Shown: in pieces, positions 34,999 to 46,800 of the stretch
Numbering within the stretch: the stretch's first letter is position 1
Layout of the letters: each line of letters opens with the position of its first letter
Assembly (NCBI RefSeq): GCF_006439055.1
Contig: NZ_RCZC01000001.1
Span: 310,001-374,000 of the forward strand
Direction of reading: 5' to 3'
Length of the DNA: 64,000 bases
Source of the DNA: Sphingomonas glacialis
Lineage (GTDB): Bacteria; Pseudomonadota; Alphaproteobacteria; Sphingomonadales; Sphingomonadaceae
Notes under the pieces: generated by a model
Databases searched by the model: none
What the model was told of the DNA's origin: nothing
Seen by the model: the letters and a program-made list of their open reading frames with translations, nothing else
Program-made: the position numbers and the translations under genes

Positions 34999-35312
34999 TG
35001 CGCCGCCTCAAAATCAGTCGGGCGGCGCAGCGCGACCTTAAAGCCATTGCACGGTACATCGCGGACCAGAGCGGCGGCGACATCGCGCGCGGCGTAATCG
35101 ATGGAGTGCGCAAGCATTGCGATCGGATCGCCGCGCTCCCCGGTTCGCTCGGGAGTGCGCGGCCGGAGCTGGGCGCAGACCTGCGCAGTACGCCGCATCA
35201 TCGCTACATCATTTATTTCCGCTACACCGAAGACGCGCTGGAAGTCATCAACGTGCGCGATGCGCGCCGAGACACGTTCGCCCATTTCGCCGAGCATGAC
35301 CCCGAAATCTAA
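34998..35312 (+). CDS. parE: ParE-type toxin
   Basis: A 104-residue RelE/ParE superfamily toxin: MRRLKISRAAQRDLKAIARYIADQ at the N-terminus and YIIYFRYTEDALEVINVRDARRD at the C-terminus give the expected fold. ParE toxins mostly poison DNA gyrase. The gene looks intact. Its 3' end is followed by a hairpin terminator before trcR. Confidence 0.86.
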   Translation: MRRLKISRAAQRDLKAIARYIADQSGGDIARGVIDGVRKHCDRIAALPGSLGSARPELGADLRSTPHHRYIIYFRYTEDALEVINVRDARRDTFAHFAEHDPEI

Positions 35313-35373
35313 CCCGCCGCAACCGCGCTTGCCCTCCCCCGCCATTCGCTCTACATTGCATGTCAGCACAAGT

Positions 35374-35408
35374 GGCCGCTCCGAAAGGGGCGGCCCTTTC
35401 CGTTTTTG
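35374..35408 (+). terminator. Probable intrinsic terminator between parE and trcR
   Basis: A 9-bp stem GGCCGCTCC/GGGGCGGCC with a GAAA loop (35374-35395, one G-T pair) is followed by CTTTCCG and TTTTT. It ends about 12 bases before the trcR start, so it could also be a leader attenuator of trcR. Confidence 0.55.
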
Positions 35409-35419
35409 AGGAGTATCCC

Positions 35420-36103
35420 GTGGCCCAGCCGCTCATGCCGCACGCGACCGCCGCCTGGCTCGTCGACAATACCGCGCTCAGCTTCGAGCAGATCGCCGAA
35501 TTCTGTGGCCTGCACATCCTCGAGGTCCAGGCGATCGCCGACGATACCGCCGCGACCAAGCTGACCGGGCGCGACCCGATCCGCGCGCACGAACTGACGC
35601 AGGACGAGATCGACAAGGGTCAGGCCGACCCCGAATACACGCTCAAGATCCTGAAAGGGCCCGAGCAGGTCCGCCGCACCAAGGGGCCGCGCTATACGCC
35701 GGTGTCGAAGCGGTCGGACAAGCCCGACGGCATTTCGTGGATCATCCGCAATCATCCCGAGATCAGCGACGGCGCGATCGGTCTGCTGATCGGCACGACG
35801 CGGACGACGATCGCGGCGATCCGCGACCGCAGCCACTGGAACATCGGCAACATCACGCCGAAGGATCCGGTCACGCTCGGCCTGACAACGCAGCGCGAAC
35901 TCGACGCCGCGGTCGCCAAGGCGGCCAAGGCCGCCGGGCTCGAAGCGCCGGTCGACACGCGGCTCGAGGGTGATCGCGAAGCGCTCATCACCGAGCTGCG
36001 CGCCCAGCGCGACCAGCTCGCGCGCGACGCCGAAGCCGCCGAGAATGGCGAAGTCGTCGCCCCGCGCGCCGAGCCGACCGCCGAGACGCTGTTCAAGCGC
36101 TGA
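35420..36103 (+). CDS. trcR: Cell-cycle transcriptional regulator TrcR (DUF1013)
   Basis: A 227-residue protein matching the alphaproteobacterial DUF1013 family, which includes Caulobacter TrcR. Its body has MPHATAAWLVDNTALSFEQIAEFCGLH (helix-turn-helix-like), FRxGPRYTP-like KGPRYTPVSKRSDKPDGI, and IGLLIGTTRTTIAAIRDRSHWN, all well conserved in the family. TrcR is reported to associate with RNA polymerase and influence cell-cycle genes. The start is GTG at 35420 with ribosome site TGAGGAG; an in-frame extension upstream runs into the terminator hairpin. Confidence 0.85.
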   Translation: MAQPLMPHATAAWLVDNTALSFEQIAEFCGLHILEVQAIADDTAATKLTGRDPIRAHELTQDEIDKGQADPEYTLKILKGPEQVRRTKGPRYTPVSKRSDKPDGISWIIRNHPEISDGAIGLLIGTTRTTIAAIRDRSHWNIGNITPKDPVTLGLTTQRELDAAVAKAAKAAGLEAPVDTRLEGDREALITELRAQRDQLARDAEAAENGEVVAPRAEPTAETLFKR

Positions 36104-37383
<1,280 letters not shown>

Positions 37384-37384
<1 letters not shown>

Positions 37385-37566
37385 TGTCCGAGATCAACGA
37401 AATCGAAGCCGCCGCGCGCGATCATAAGCGCGTCCGTGATGCCGCCGAGGCCAAGACCGAGCAGCACGGCAACTGGCCCGTCACGCCGATCGCCATCGGG
37501 GTCGGCGTCGGTTCGGCGGCGCTGGCGGCGGTGTTGCTGTACGTGAACCGGCCGAAGAAGAAATAA
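37384..37566 (+). CDS. Small membrane protein of unknown function
   Basis: A 60-residue protein: a hydrophilic N-terminal third with charged helix (MSEINEIEAAARDHKRVRDAAE), a central transmembrane helix (PIAIGVGVGSAALAAVLLYV) and a basic tail ending in lysines. The start ATG overlaps the last base of the tgt stop (TAATG), so it is translationally coupled to tgt. I do not recognise a family. A type A repeat follows. Confidence 0.7.
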
Positions 37567-37580
37567 TACGCTTGGCTAAT

Positions 37581-37685
37581 CCCCTCCCTGGAAGGGAGGG
37601 GTTGGGGGTGGGTCGCTCTCCAGAGCGAGTGAACCTCACCCACCGGGCCGACCCACCCCTACCCCTCCCTTCCAGGGAGGGGAGG
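37581..37685. repeat. Type A interspersed palindromic repeat, copy 3
   Basis: About 105 bases with both GGGAGGGG-type outer hairpins and inner GGGTGGGTC / CGACCCACCC arms, between the small membrane protein and the M16 peptidase gene. Confidence 0.9.
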
Positions 37686-37773
37686 CGCGCGGTTGGTGTC
37701 CCACGTGATTGACACAGCGCGCCCCGCGCACGACACGTAGGCGCACCACCGCCCCCATCCGGAGCCTCCCCCC

Positions 37774-40605
37774 ATGCTGTCCCGTGCCGCCCTCCTGCTG
37801 GGCGCCGCCCTGCTCCCGCTCACCGCCGCCACCGCGCAGCCCACGCCGACCGCCCCAGCCCCAGCAATCAAGCCGATCGCCTTCACCGAACGCACGCTCG
37901 CCAACGGCCTGCGCGTCTATGCGATCCGCGACACGACGACGCCCAACGTCTCGGTTCAGGTGTGGTATGACGTCGGCTCGAAGGACGACCCCGCCGGCCG
38001 CTCGGGCTTCGCGCACATGTTCGAACATCTGATGTTCAAGGCGACGCGCAACCTCGTCTCCGAACAGTTCGACCGGCTGACCGAGGATGTCGGTGGCAAC
38101 AACAACGCCTCGACCAACGACGATTACACCGAATATCACGAGACGATCCCCGCCAACCACCTCCAGCGGCTGCTGTTCGCCGAGGCCGACCGCATGGCCG
38201 CGCTGGTCGTCGAGCCCAAGAGCTTCGCCTCCGAACGCGACGTGGTGAAGGAGGAGCTGCGCCAGAACACCAATGCACGGCCCTACGGCAAGCTGTTCTC
38301 CCTCTACTTCCCCGCCGTGTCCTACACCCGCCACCCGTACGCGCGCGGGACGATCGGCAGCCTCGATAATCTCGAAAGCGCGCAGATCGACGACGTCCGC
38401 GCGTTCCACGCGACCTATTACCGGCCCGACAATGCCGTGCTCGTCGTCTCGGGCAATTTCGATGCAGCCCAGCTCGACGCCTGGGTCGACCAGTATTTCG
38501 CGAAGATCAAACGCCCGACCACGCCAATCCCGCGCGTCACGGTGACCGAGCCAGAGCGCACCAAAGCGACGCACTACGTCGTCCATGAAGCCAATACGCC
38601 GCTCCCCGCGGTAATGATCAGCTATCCGATCTCCGCCGACAACCATCCCGACGGCCCGGCGCTCAGCGTGCTCAACGCGGTCCTGTCGCAGGGCGAGAGT
38701 TCACGGCTGTACGAGTCGCTCGTCTATCGCGACCAACTCGCGCAGAGCGCCGAGAGCGTGCTTGATTCGAAGCAGGGCCCGGGCAATCTCGCGGTGTTCG
38801 CGATCCTGGCGGGCGGCAAGACCGCCGCGCAGGGCGAAACCGCACTCCGTCGCGAGGTCGCGCGGCTGCGCGATACCCCGGTAAGCGTCACCGAACTCGC
38901 CGAGGCGAAGAACGAGATCCTGACAGGCGCACTCCAGGCGCGCGAGACCGCCGAGGGCGCGGGCCGCACGATCGCCTCCTCGGTGATCATCGACGGCGAC
39001 GCACGCGCCGCCGACCGGCAGCTCGCCGCGATCGGCCGCGTCACCGCCGCCGACGTCCAGCGCGTCGCCGCCAAATATCTGCGCGATCAGCGTTCGGCGA
39101 CGATCCAGTATCTGCCCGAGGACGCGACAGCCAAGGCGCCGCAGAACGACCGCATCGAAGTGGCCGATACCGTAGTGGTCTCGCCATTGGTCGCGCCGGG
39201 CAAGATCGAGGTGGTGACACCCGCCAGCGCCGCCGATCGGATCGCACCGCCGCCGCCCGCCGCCGCGATCGCCGCGGCGGCACCGGTGACGCACGAATTC
39301 GCGCTCGCCAACGGGATGCGCGTCGTCGTGGTCGAAAAGCATGATCTTCCGCTGCTGACCGCCTTGCTCGTGGCGCAGGGCGGTGCTGCCGACGACCGGC
39401 CCGATCGCGCCGGGGTCAACAGCCTCGCCGCCGACCTGCTGACCAAGGGCACGACGACGCGCTCGGCGACGCAGATCGCGCGGCAGATCGAGGCGCTTGG
39501 TGGATCGATCTCGAGCGATGCGAGCTGGGACGGCAGCTCGATCGAGGTGACAGTCAAGTCCGACCAGGCGACGCCGGCGCTCGCGATCCTCGCCGATGTC
39601 GCGCGCAACCCGGTCTTCGCGCCCGCCGAAATCGAGCGCGCCCGCGCACAGACGATCGACGGCGTCCAGGTCGCGATCAAGGATCCGAGCCAGCTCGCCG
39701 CGCTCGTCGCCGCGCGCGCGGCGCTCGGCGCCTCGCCGTATGGCCATCCACGCTCGGGCACGCCCACCTCGCTCAAAGCGATCACCGCGAGCGACATCCG
39801 CAGCGCGTATGCCAAGGCCTGGGCGCCCGCGCAGGCGACGCTGGTGCTCGTCGGCGACGTGACCCCCGCTCGCGCCAAGACACTGGCCGAAGCCAATTTC
39901 GCCAGCTGGAAAGCGACCGTGCCGGTAGGCCCCGATGGCCCGCGCCAGATCTACCCCGCGCCGCGCGTCGTCGTGGTCGACATGCCGGGTGCCGGCCAGG
40001 CTGGCGTCGTCGTGGCGCGCCCCGGAATCGCGCGCAACGACCAGGCCTATTATCCCGCGGCGGTCGCCAATACGGTGTTGGGCGGCGGCTTCTCGTCGCG
40101 GCTCAATCAGGAAATCCGCATCAAGCGCGGCCTCGCTTATGGCGCGGGCAGCAGCCTGCAGGCCGGCCGCCTGCCGGGCGTCGTCGCCGCGCGGACCTCG
40201 ACCAAGAACCCGAGCGCGCCCGAGACGGTGTCGATCATCCTCGCCGAGATGAAGCGGCTCGGCGCCGAGCCCGTCAGCGCGGCCGAGCTCGATACGCGCA
40301 AGGCCGTGCTGGTCGGCAATTTCGGCCGCGCGACCGAGACGACCGGCGGGATCGCCGGGACGGTCGGCGGTTATGTCGTCCAGGGCCTGCCGCTCAGCGA
40401 ACTCGGGCAGTACACGCAGCGGGTCTCGGCGGTCGATCCGGCGGCGGTGCAGGCGGCAGCGGCAAAGCTGCTCGATCCCGCGGCGGCGAGCGTCATCGTG
40501 GTCGGCGACGCCAAGCTGTTCCTGCCCGAGCTGCGCAAGGCGTATCCGAATGTCGAGGTGATCCCTGCGGACGCGCTCGAGCTCGACAGCGCGACGCTCC
40601 GCTGA
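37774..40605 (+). CDS. Secreted M16 family metallopeptidase (two-domain)
   Basis: A 943-residue zinc peptidase with an N-terminal signal peptide (ATAQ cleavage near residue 22). The first half has the inverted zinc motif HMFEH (His81, Glu84, His85) and a later Glu in KEELRQNTNARPYG. The second half repeats the M16 fold but lacks an HxxEH motif (AQGGAADDRPDRAG at that place), so it is a non-catalytic partner domain. Length and layout match bacterial pitrilysin-like fusions. It probably degrades peptides in the periplasm. It begins a cluster of exported hydrolases. Confidence 0.92.
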   Translation: MLSRAALLLGAALLPLTAATAQPTPTAPAPAIKPIAFTERTLANGLRVYAIRDTTTPNVSVQVWYDVGSKDDPAGRSGFAHMFEHLMFKATRNLVSEQFDRLTEDVGGNNNASTNDDYTEYHETIPANHLQRLLFAEADRMAALVVEPKSFASERDVVKEELRQNTNARPYGKLFSLYFPAVSYTRHPYARGTIGSLDNLESAQIDDVRAFHATYYRPDNAVLVVSGNFDAAQLDAWVDQYFAKIKRPTTPIPRVTVTEPERTKATHYVVHEANTPLPAVMISYPISADNHPDGPALSVLNAVLSQGESSRLYESLVYRDQLAQSAESVLDSKQGPGNLAVFAILAGGKTAAQGETALRREVARLRDTPVSVTELAEAKNEILTGALQARETAEGAGRTIASSVIIDGDARAADRQLAAIGRVTAADVQRVAAKYLRDQRSATIQYLPEDATAKAPQNDRIEVADTVVVSPLVAPGKIEVVTPASAADRIAPPPPAAAIAAAAPVTHEFALANGMRVVVVEKHDLPLLTALLVAQGGAADDRPDRAGVNSLAADLLTKGTTTRSATQIARQIEALGGSISSDASWDGSSIEVTVKSDQATPALAILADVARNPVFAPAEIERARAQTIDGVQVAIKDPSQLAALVAARAALGASPYGHPRSGTPTSLKAITASDIRSAYAKAWAPAQATLVLVGDVTPARAKTLAEANFASWKATVPVGPDGPRQIYPAPRVVVVDMPGAGQAGVVVARPGIARNDQAYYPAAVANTVLGGGFSSRLNQEIRIKRGLAYGAGSSLQAGRLPGVVAARTSTKNPSAPETVSIILAEMKRLGAEPVSAAELDTRKAVLVGNFGRATETTGGIAGTVGGYVVQGLPLSELGQYTQRVSAVDPAAVQAAAAKLLDPAAASVIVVGDAKLFLPELRKAYPNVEVIPADALELDSATLR

Positions 40606-40623
40606 CCGGCCGATCGGGCATCC

Positions 40624-40650
40624 GTCACCCCGGCCGCGCGCCGGGGTGAC
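40624..40650. repeat. Short palindrome related to the type B repeats
   Basis: An 11-bp stem GTCACCCCGGC / GCCGGGGTGAC with a 5-base loop, just after the M16 peptidase stop. It carries the same GTCACCCCGG arm as the type B elements and could help terminate transcription. Confidence 0.75.
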
Positions 40651-40741
40651 GAAACCCCTGCATTAACCACCAATCGTATCGTCGCGAGACACTCCCAAAA
40701 CAGCAGCATCGCCGCGCCCCGAAATCGGCTACAGCGCGCGC

Positions 40742-41773
40742 GTGTATCTGCAGGCAATCCTTGGCTGGGTGAAGATGCGGCGGCTGAGCAAGCTCGGCGC
40801 CGTGGGTCTGTGCGCGCTCGTGCTGGCGGGCGTGTCGGCGCATGCCGCTTTGCGCGCGATCATCATCCAGCATGCCAAGGCGGCGCAGCACGCCCCCGCG
40901 CCGAGCGGCTATGAGATCGAGGATCACTTCCCCGGCGCCGCCTATTTCAACGCCGCCGACGATGCCGTGCGGGGCGACACCGCCCCGGCGCGCGGTGCGA
41001 CCGGGACGATCGCGCTTCCCGACCTGCCGCTCCCGGTCGGCGCTGCGGCGCTGGCGGGGGACACATCGGTCCGCGCCGCCCTCCCCTTTTCGATGGCGCG
41101 CGCGAGCGCGATCGACCGTGGCCGCGCGCTGCAATGCCTGACCACCGCGATCTATTACGAAGCCGCGAGCGAGCCCGATGCCGGGCAGCAGGCGGTGGCA
41201 CAGGTGATCCTCAACCGCGTGCGGCACCCGGCCTTCCCGGCGACGGTGTGCGGCGTGGTGTTCCAGGGCTCGGAACATACCGGGTGCCAATTCAGCTTCG
41301 CGTGCGACGGCGCGCTGCAACGCGGGGCGCCGTCGCAAGCCTATTGGCTGCGCGCGCTGAAGGTCGCTGTCGCAGCGCTCAACGGGCATGTCATGCCGCA
41401 GGTCGGGCTGGCGACGCATTACCACACCTATGCGGTCACCCCGGCGTGGAACCGTAGCCTGGTGATGACCGCCGCGATCGGCGCGCATTTCTTCCATCGC
41501 TGGCAAGGCGGTTGGGGGACGCCGGCGGCGTTCCGTCAGCCGTATCTTGGGGGCGAGCCGGTGCCCGGCCCGCATCCGCGGCTCGATCCGCCCGCGCTGG
41601 TGAGCGCGGCGGCGGTCGTGCCGGTGTCGCCGATCGCCAAACCCGCGGCGATCCAGCCGGCCTATGCGCAGAGCGGCACGCCGATCGCGCCTGCGACGCC
41701 CGCGGCGGACACGCTGCCGGGCGACTCGCAGATCCTCGACCGCTGGAAGGACTCGGGCAAGCCGCTGCGGTAG
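40742..41773 (+). CDS. Cell wall hydrolase, SleB / Hydrolase_2 family
   Basis: A 343-residue protein with an N-terminal membrane or signal segment (LGAVGLCALVLAGVSAHAAL, about residues 18-37) and a Hydrolase_2 domain. It has the catalytic-Glu pattern ALQCLTTAIYYEAASEPDAGQQAVAQVILNRV, HPAFPATVCGVVFQGS and QFSFACDG. These enzymes cleave peptidoglycan (lytic transglycosylase-like; SleB acts in spore germination elsewhere). The tail after about residue 270 is Pro/Ala-rich. The start may be GTG at 40742 or ATG at 40775. Confidence 0.88.
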   Translation: MYLQAILGWVKMRRLSKLGAVGLCALVLAGVSAHAALRAIIIQHAKAAQHAPAPSGYEIEDHFPGAAYFNAADDAVRGDTAPARGATGTIALPDLPLPVGAAALAGDTSVRAALPFSMARASAIDRGRALQCLTTAIYYEAASEPDAGQQAVAQVILNRVRHPAFPATVCGVVFQGSEHTGCQFSFACDGALQRGAPSQAYWLRALKVAVAALNGHVMPQVGLATHYHTYAVTPAWNRSLVMTAAIGAHFFHRWQGGWGTPAAFRQPYLGGEPVPGPHPRLDPPALVSAAAVVPVSPIAKPAAIQPAYAQSGTPIAPATPAADTLPGDSQILDRWKDSGKPLR

Positions 41774-41777
41774 GGCC

Positions 41778-41885
41778 CTCCCCTCCCTGGAAGGGAGGGG
41801 TTGGGGGTGGGTCGGCCGAGGGCGGGGGCTGCCCGCGACAACGGGCCAACCCACCCCCGGCCCCTCCCTTTCAGGGAGGGGAGGA
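41778..41885. repeat. Type A interspersed palindromic repeat, copy 4
   Basis: About 108 bases, same outer and inner arms as the other copies, lying between the convergent cell wall hydrolase and S9 peptidase genes. Confidence 0.9.
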
Positions 41886-41889
41886 AGCC

Positions 41890-43788
41890 TTACTTCTTCG
41901 CCGCGAGGTACTTGTCGAACCACGCCCGCGTCCGCGCCGCGACGTCGGCCGAATTGGCTGGCGCGCGGATGCCGTGGCCTTCTTCGGGGTAGATCACCAG
42001 GCTGGTCGGCACGCCCATGTCCTTGAGGCCATGCCAATATTCGACCGACTGGGTCGGCGGCACCTCGATGTCGCGCTCGCCGACATAGATGAAGGTCGGG
42101 GTCTTGGCGTTCTTGATGAAATTGACCGCCGAGACATCCTCATACGCCTTGCGATCGTCGTACAGCGTCTTGCCGAAGAACGGCAGCATCCACTGGTCGA
42201 TGCCGTTGGTGCCGTAATAGCTCACCCAGTTCGAAAGCCCGGCACCCGCGACGATCGCCTTGAAGCGGTTGGTCTGCGTATTCGCCCACATCGACATGAA
42301 ACCGCCATAGCTCCCGCCGGTCAGCCCAAGCCGCGCGTCGTCGACCGGAGCGACTTTCTCGACCGCGTCGATCCCGGTGAGGATGTCGCGCAGATCGCCC
42401 CCGCCGAAGTCGCGCTTGTTGGCGGCGGTGAAGGCCTCGCCCTGCCCGTAGCTGCCGCGCGGATTGGGCAGGAAGATGTAATAGCCGGCATCGAGCATCG
42501 CGCCGTAGCCGCCACCGAAATACGGCACGTTCGCCGCCGACGGGCCGCCATGGACGATCGTGATCATCGGCGCCTTCGCCTTGGGATCGGCGCCGAGCGG
42601 TGCGAGCAGCCAGCCCTGGACGTCGAAGCCGTCATTCTTCCAGCTGATGCTGCGCGCGGTCATTTTCGCGGGGATCGCGTCATTGTCGTGCGTGATCTGG
42701 ATGGGCGCATCGACCGACCCGGCGAAGATCGCGGGCGCATGCGTGAAGTCCTGCGACACGGTCGCGACGGTCCCGCCGTCGGCGCTCCACGCGGCCTTGG
42801 CATCGCCCGCAGCGAGCGTCGACGGACGGCTCCAGCCGAGACCATCGGTGCTCGCGCGCTCGGCATAGAGCCCCATCCGGTCGCCGCGCAAAGCGGTGCC
42901 GCGGACTGCGGCATCGCGCCAGACGAGCGACGTCACGGTCAGCTTGCTGTTCGGCTGGGTATTGCGCGGTTCGCCGCCGGCGAAGGGCACCGTCCAGACA
43001 TCGCCGCCGACCGAACCGAAATCGCTCATCAACCCGCCGATATAGGCGACGGTCTTGCCGTCGGGCGAAACGCGCGGGAAGTTGAGCTGCGTCTTGGGCT
43101 TGGCGATCGTGCGCACCGCGCCGGTCGTCGCGTCGACCGCGTCGAGCGTCGCGACCCACCAATTGTTGTCGCCATTACCGAGCGCCGAGGTGACGACGAA
43201 GCCACTGCCGTCGGGCGTCCAGTCATATTCGTAGATGTAGCGATCGGCAGGCGAGAGCGGCTTGACCTTGTCCGCCGTCACGGTGCCACTGACGTCAAAC
43301 ACGGCGAGCCGCTGCTCGTCGCTCTTCTCGCCGATCTCGCCGATCTGGCGCACGCCGGCCTGCGCCGCGCCGGCTTCCTTCGCCGCGCCGATCGTGACGA
43401 GCAAGGCAATCCGCGACCCGTCGGGCGAGAAGCGCGGGGTCTGCGCGATGCCGCTGACCGTCGCCACCGTATGCGGCTTGCCGTCATGATCGACGACCAG
43501 CGTGACGAGCCCAGCCTTCCTGTCGCGCGTCAGATACGCCAGGCTGCCGTCGGGCGCGAAGGTCAGCCCCGACACCGAACATAGCGTGCCGCACGGATCG
43601 AAGCTGCGCAGCACCTTGCCGCTCGTCGCACGGATCGTGATGCTGCTCTTGCTGCCCTCACCGTCGATCGTCGCGATCCGGTCGCCCTGCGCCGACAGCG
43701 CGAGCCCGCCATAAGAGTGCACCGTGGGTGCGGCGAGCGCCGGGCTGGCGGAAGCGGCGAGCAGAAAAGCGAACAGGCTGAGGCGCAT
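41890..43788 (-). CDS. Secreted S9 family peptidase (prolyl-oligopeptidase/acylaminoacyl type)
   Basis: A 632-residue exported serine peptidase. A signal peptide (LFAFLLAASASPALA) precedes a WD-like beta-propeller with several SPDG repeats and a C-terminal alpha/beta hydrolase domain holding GGSYGGFMSMW (nucleophile Ser), YVGERDIEVP (Asp) and PEEGHGI (His). The propeller limits access to short peptides. The start at 43786-43788 is chosen for the signal peptide; a 19-residue extension upstream is unlikely. It is divergent from nothing and sits next to the larger tricorn-like peptidase. Confidence 0.92.
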   Translation of the reverse strand: MRLSLFAFLLAASASPALAAPTVHSYGGLALSAQGDRIATIDGEGSKSSITIRATSGKVLRSFDPCGTLCSVSGLTFAPDGSLAYLTRDRKAGLVTLVVDHDGKPHTVATVSGIAQTPRFSPDGSRIALLVTIGAAKEAGAAQAGVRQIGEIGEKSDEQRLAVFDVSGTVTADKVKPLSPADRYIYEYDWTPDGSGFVVTSALGNGDNNWWVATLDAVDATTGAVRTIAKPKTQLNFPRVSPDGKTVAYIGGLMSDFGSVGGDVWTVPFAGGEPRNTQPNSKLTVTSLVWRDAAVRGTALRGDRMGLYAERASTDGLGWSRPSTLAAGDAKAAWSADGGTVATVSQDFTHAPAIFAGSVDAPIQITHDNDAIPAKMTARSISWKNDGFDVQGWLLAPLGADPKAKAPMITIVHGGPSAANVPYFGGGYGAMLDAGYYIFLPNPRGSYGQGEAFTAANKRDFGGGDLRDILTGIDAVEKVAPVDDARLGLTGGSYGGFMSMWANTQTNRFKAIVAGAGLSNWVSYYGTNGIDQWMLPFFGKTLYDDRKAYEDVSAVNFIKNAKTPTFIYVGERDIEVPPTQSVEYWHGLKDMGVPTSLVIYPEEGHGIRAPANSADVAARTRAWFDKYLAAKK

Positions 43789-43866
43789 GGAAGGGAAGCT
43801 CCGTCGAGTGATGGAGCGGGATAGCACAGTGCGGTGGCGGAGCAATCGCGCCGGTGCGGCGATCGG

Positions 43867-46800
43867 TTATGGCTTGCCCACCTGCGCGAGCAACACATCG
43901 ACCGCCGCGCTCAACTGCGCATCGGTGCCGGGGCCTTCGCCGAGCGGCCGCGTCACCGTCACGTCGACCGGGCGCGGGTGCATCTCCATGTCCTGCCCGC
44001 GCCCATCCTGGATCCGCGTGCTCGGCGTGCGCACCGACGACCCGTCGATCAGCGGCTCGCCGCCGGTGAAGATGATCCACCCCGCGGTCGGCTGCCCCAC
44101 CACCTTACCGAGCCCGAGCGCGCGATAGCCCTCGGTGAAATCCTCGGCATCCGACAGCGACGATTCGTTGGTGACGAGCACGGTCGGCTTGCCGAGCGCG
44201 CGCTGGCCGAGCGCCTGGCGACCGGGCAGCGGGAACAGGTCGCGCGGCGTCATCGTCAGGTAATTGGCGCGCGCGAACACGTCGATCGCAAAGCCGTTGA
44301 TAAAGCCGCCATTGTTGTTGCGGATATCGACGACGACACCCTGCCGCCGCTGATTCTCGGCATCGAGATCGAGATAGAGCTGATCGAGCGATTCGGACGA
44401 CATGTCGGCGATGTGGACATAGCCGAGCTTGCCGCCCGACAGCCGATCTACCAGCGCCCTACGATCATCGACCCATTGGCGATACGCCAGCCCCGCTGCC
44501 GCGCCGACCGAAATCGGCCGCACCACCACCGTGCGCTGCCCGTTCGCGCCCGCAACGCCGAGCGCGACGCGGCGGCCGACGCTGTTCTCGAGCAAAGCAT
44601 CGATATTGCCATACGCGCCGATCGGGACACCGCCGACGCGGACGATCCGGTCGCCAGGCGCGATCCTCTCGATCGCGGCGGGACCGAGCCGCACCACTTG
44701 GCGCACGACGAGCCCGCGTCCCGCATCATAGGCGGCGCGGTCGAAGCGGAGGCCGAGATCACCGACGCGATTGGGTCGCGCACTGCCCGGCGCTCCAGGG
44801 CTGAGCGAGATCCCCGAATGCGAGGCGTTGAGCTCGCCGATCATCAGATTGATGATCCGGCGTTCCTCGTCGGGCGTCCGCGCGCCCGCGATATAGGGCT
44901 GGAAGCGCGCGCGCAGCGCCTTCCAGTCCTGGCCGTTGAACTTCGCATCGAAGAATTTGCGGTCGAGGATGCTCCAAGCCTCGTCGAACACGATCTGCTT
45001 TTCGGTGGCGAAATCGACGTCCATCTCGGCGCCGACCGGGATCGGCTTTGGCTTTGGCGTGTCGAGCGGCGTCGAGATGACGCGGCCACCGTCGAGATAG
45101 AACAAGGTCTTGCCGTCGCCTGCCAGCGCGAAATCCCCCTTCGGCCGGTCGCTCTGCGTAAGCTGCTGCGCCACCGGCGGCTCGTCGGCGAGCTCGTCGA
45201 GATTGTAGCTGTAGAGGTTGGCACGCCCCTTCTCCCGCGCGCGGAAGACGAGCGTCTTGCCGTCGGGGCTGATCACCGGCGTATCGGCGTTGAGCCCGAG
45301 CGGCAGGATCGTCGCACGGGCGCGCAGGCCTTCCCAGACGATCGACACCGGCTTGACCTTGGGCGCGGGTGGCGGTGGGGCGGCGCCCTTCTTGGCCGCG
45401 ATAGGCAGCGGCTTGGGCGTCGCCGGCGCTGGCGTGTCCGACGGCGTGTCGGGCGTACCCGGCTGTTTGCCCGGCTTGAACAGGTCGCTGAACTTGTCTT
45501 CCTTGAACTTCGGCACGTGCGGCAACAGGTCGATCCGCACGATGCGCGAATCCTCGCTGCGCTGCGCGGTGTCGAACAGGATGTAGGTGCCGTCGGGCGA
45601 CCAGGCGATGCCGCCCATCTGCCCGTTGGCGAGGAAGCTAACCGGGCGCGCCGCGCCGCCCGCGGCGGGGACGAGCTCGACGTTCACGAACGAGCGCGAA
45701 TCGAGCAGCGGGAAGGCGATATACTGGCCATCGGGCGACCAGGTCGGGCGCGGACCGTCGCGCTCGTCGGTCGCGATCGCGCCGGTGAACAGCGTGCGAT
45801 CGGCCCCGCCCGCGAGCGTCACGACGTGGAGCTCGCGATCATCGAGGACATAGGCGGCCGACTTGCCGTCGGGCGCATAGGAGGGCGACGAGGCGATGCC
45901 CTGCCGCGTCAGCACCGTCTCGCGCCCGCTCGCCACGTCATATTCGACGAGCCAACGCGCGAGGCCGCGCTCGGAAATGACGAGCGCGCGGCGGCTGTCG
46001 GGCGACCAGACCACTTCGCGTTCGGCGCCGGGGGTGTTGGTCACGCGCTGCGCCGTCCCGCCGTCCTTGGCCGAAGTGGCGAACACCTCGCCATGCCCGA
46101 TCACCGCGATCTTCTGCCCGTCGCTCGAGAGCGCCATCCGCGCAAAGCCCTGCAACTGTTCATGGCGACGCGGCGTCGTGCTTGCCGCACCGCGCAGCGT
46201 GATCGGCACCGCGGCGGCCTGGCCGGTCGCGGGATCGTAGCGCCACACGCCGAAATCGCGTTCGAACACGATCGCCGACCCGTTTGCCGCCATCGACGGA
46301 TAGAGCAGGCGGCCATGGGTGAAGTGCGTCAGCTGCTCGGGCCCCGCCCCTGCCCCGACGCCCACGCGCCAGAGATTCTCGGGCCCGCCCTTCGCGCTCA
46401 TATAGACCAGGCTCGCGCCGTCGCGGCTCCACATCGGCCAGGCGTGCTTCTCGCCATCCGCCAGCAGACGGCGAAACGCGCCGCCCTCGGCCACCGGTTT
46501 CAGCCACAGTTCGGTCTGGTCGATGTGCGAGGTGCCGTTGCGCCACCATTGCCCCGCGCTGATGCCGCGCGTGTTGATCGCGAGCGTGCTGCCATCGGGC
46601 GACGGCGCCGCCTGGAACTCGGCGAGATAGGTCTCGCGGCTGATTTGCATCGGCGTGCCGCCGTCGACCGCGATGCGGAAGATGTCGGGCTGACGGCCGA
46701 CATCGGCGACCCCTGAGGCGAAGTACAGATATCTGCCGTCGGGCGACCAGGCGTCGAGCTCCTCGCCCGCCTCGGCATAGGTCAGCCGCGTCACCGCGCC

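Noticed and set aside
41778..41885. Type A repeats considered as remnants of an insertion sequence
   Set aside because: No transposase fragment, no target-site duplication visible, and the elements are uniform small palindromic units.
43834..46716. 960-codon open frame antisense to the tricorn-like peptidase
   Set aside because: Same GC-driven shadow; the composition is Arg/Ala/Asp-rich without recognisable domains or a signal.
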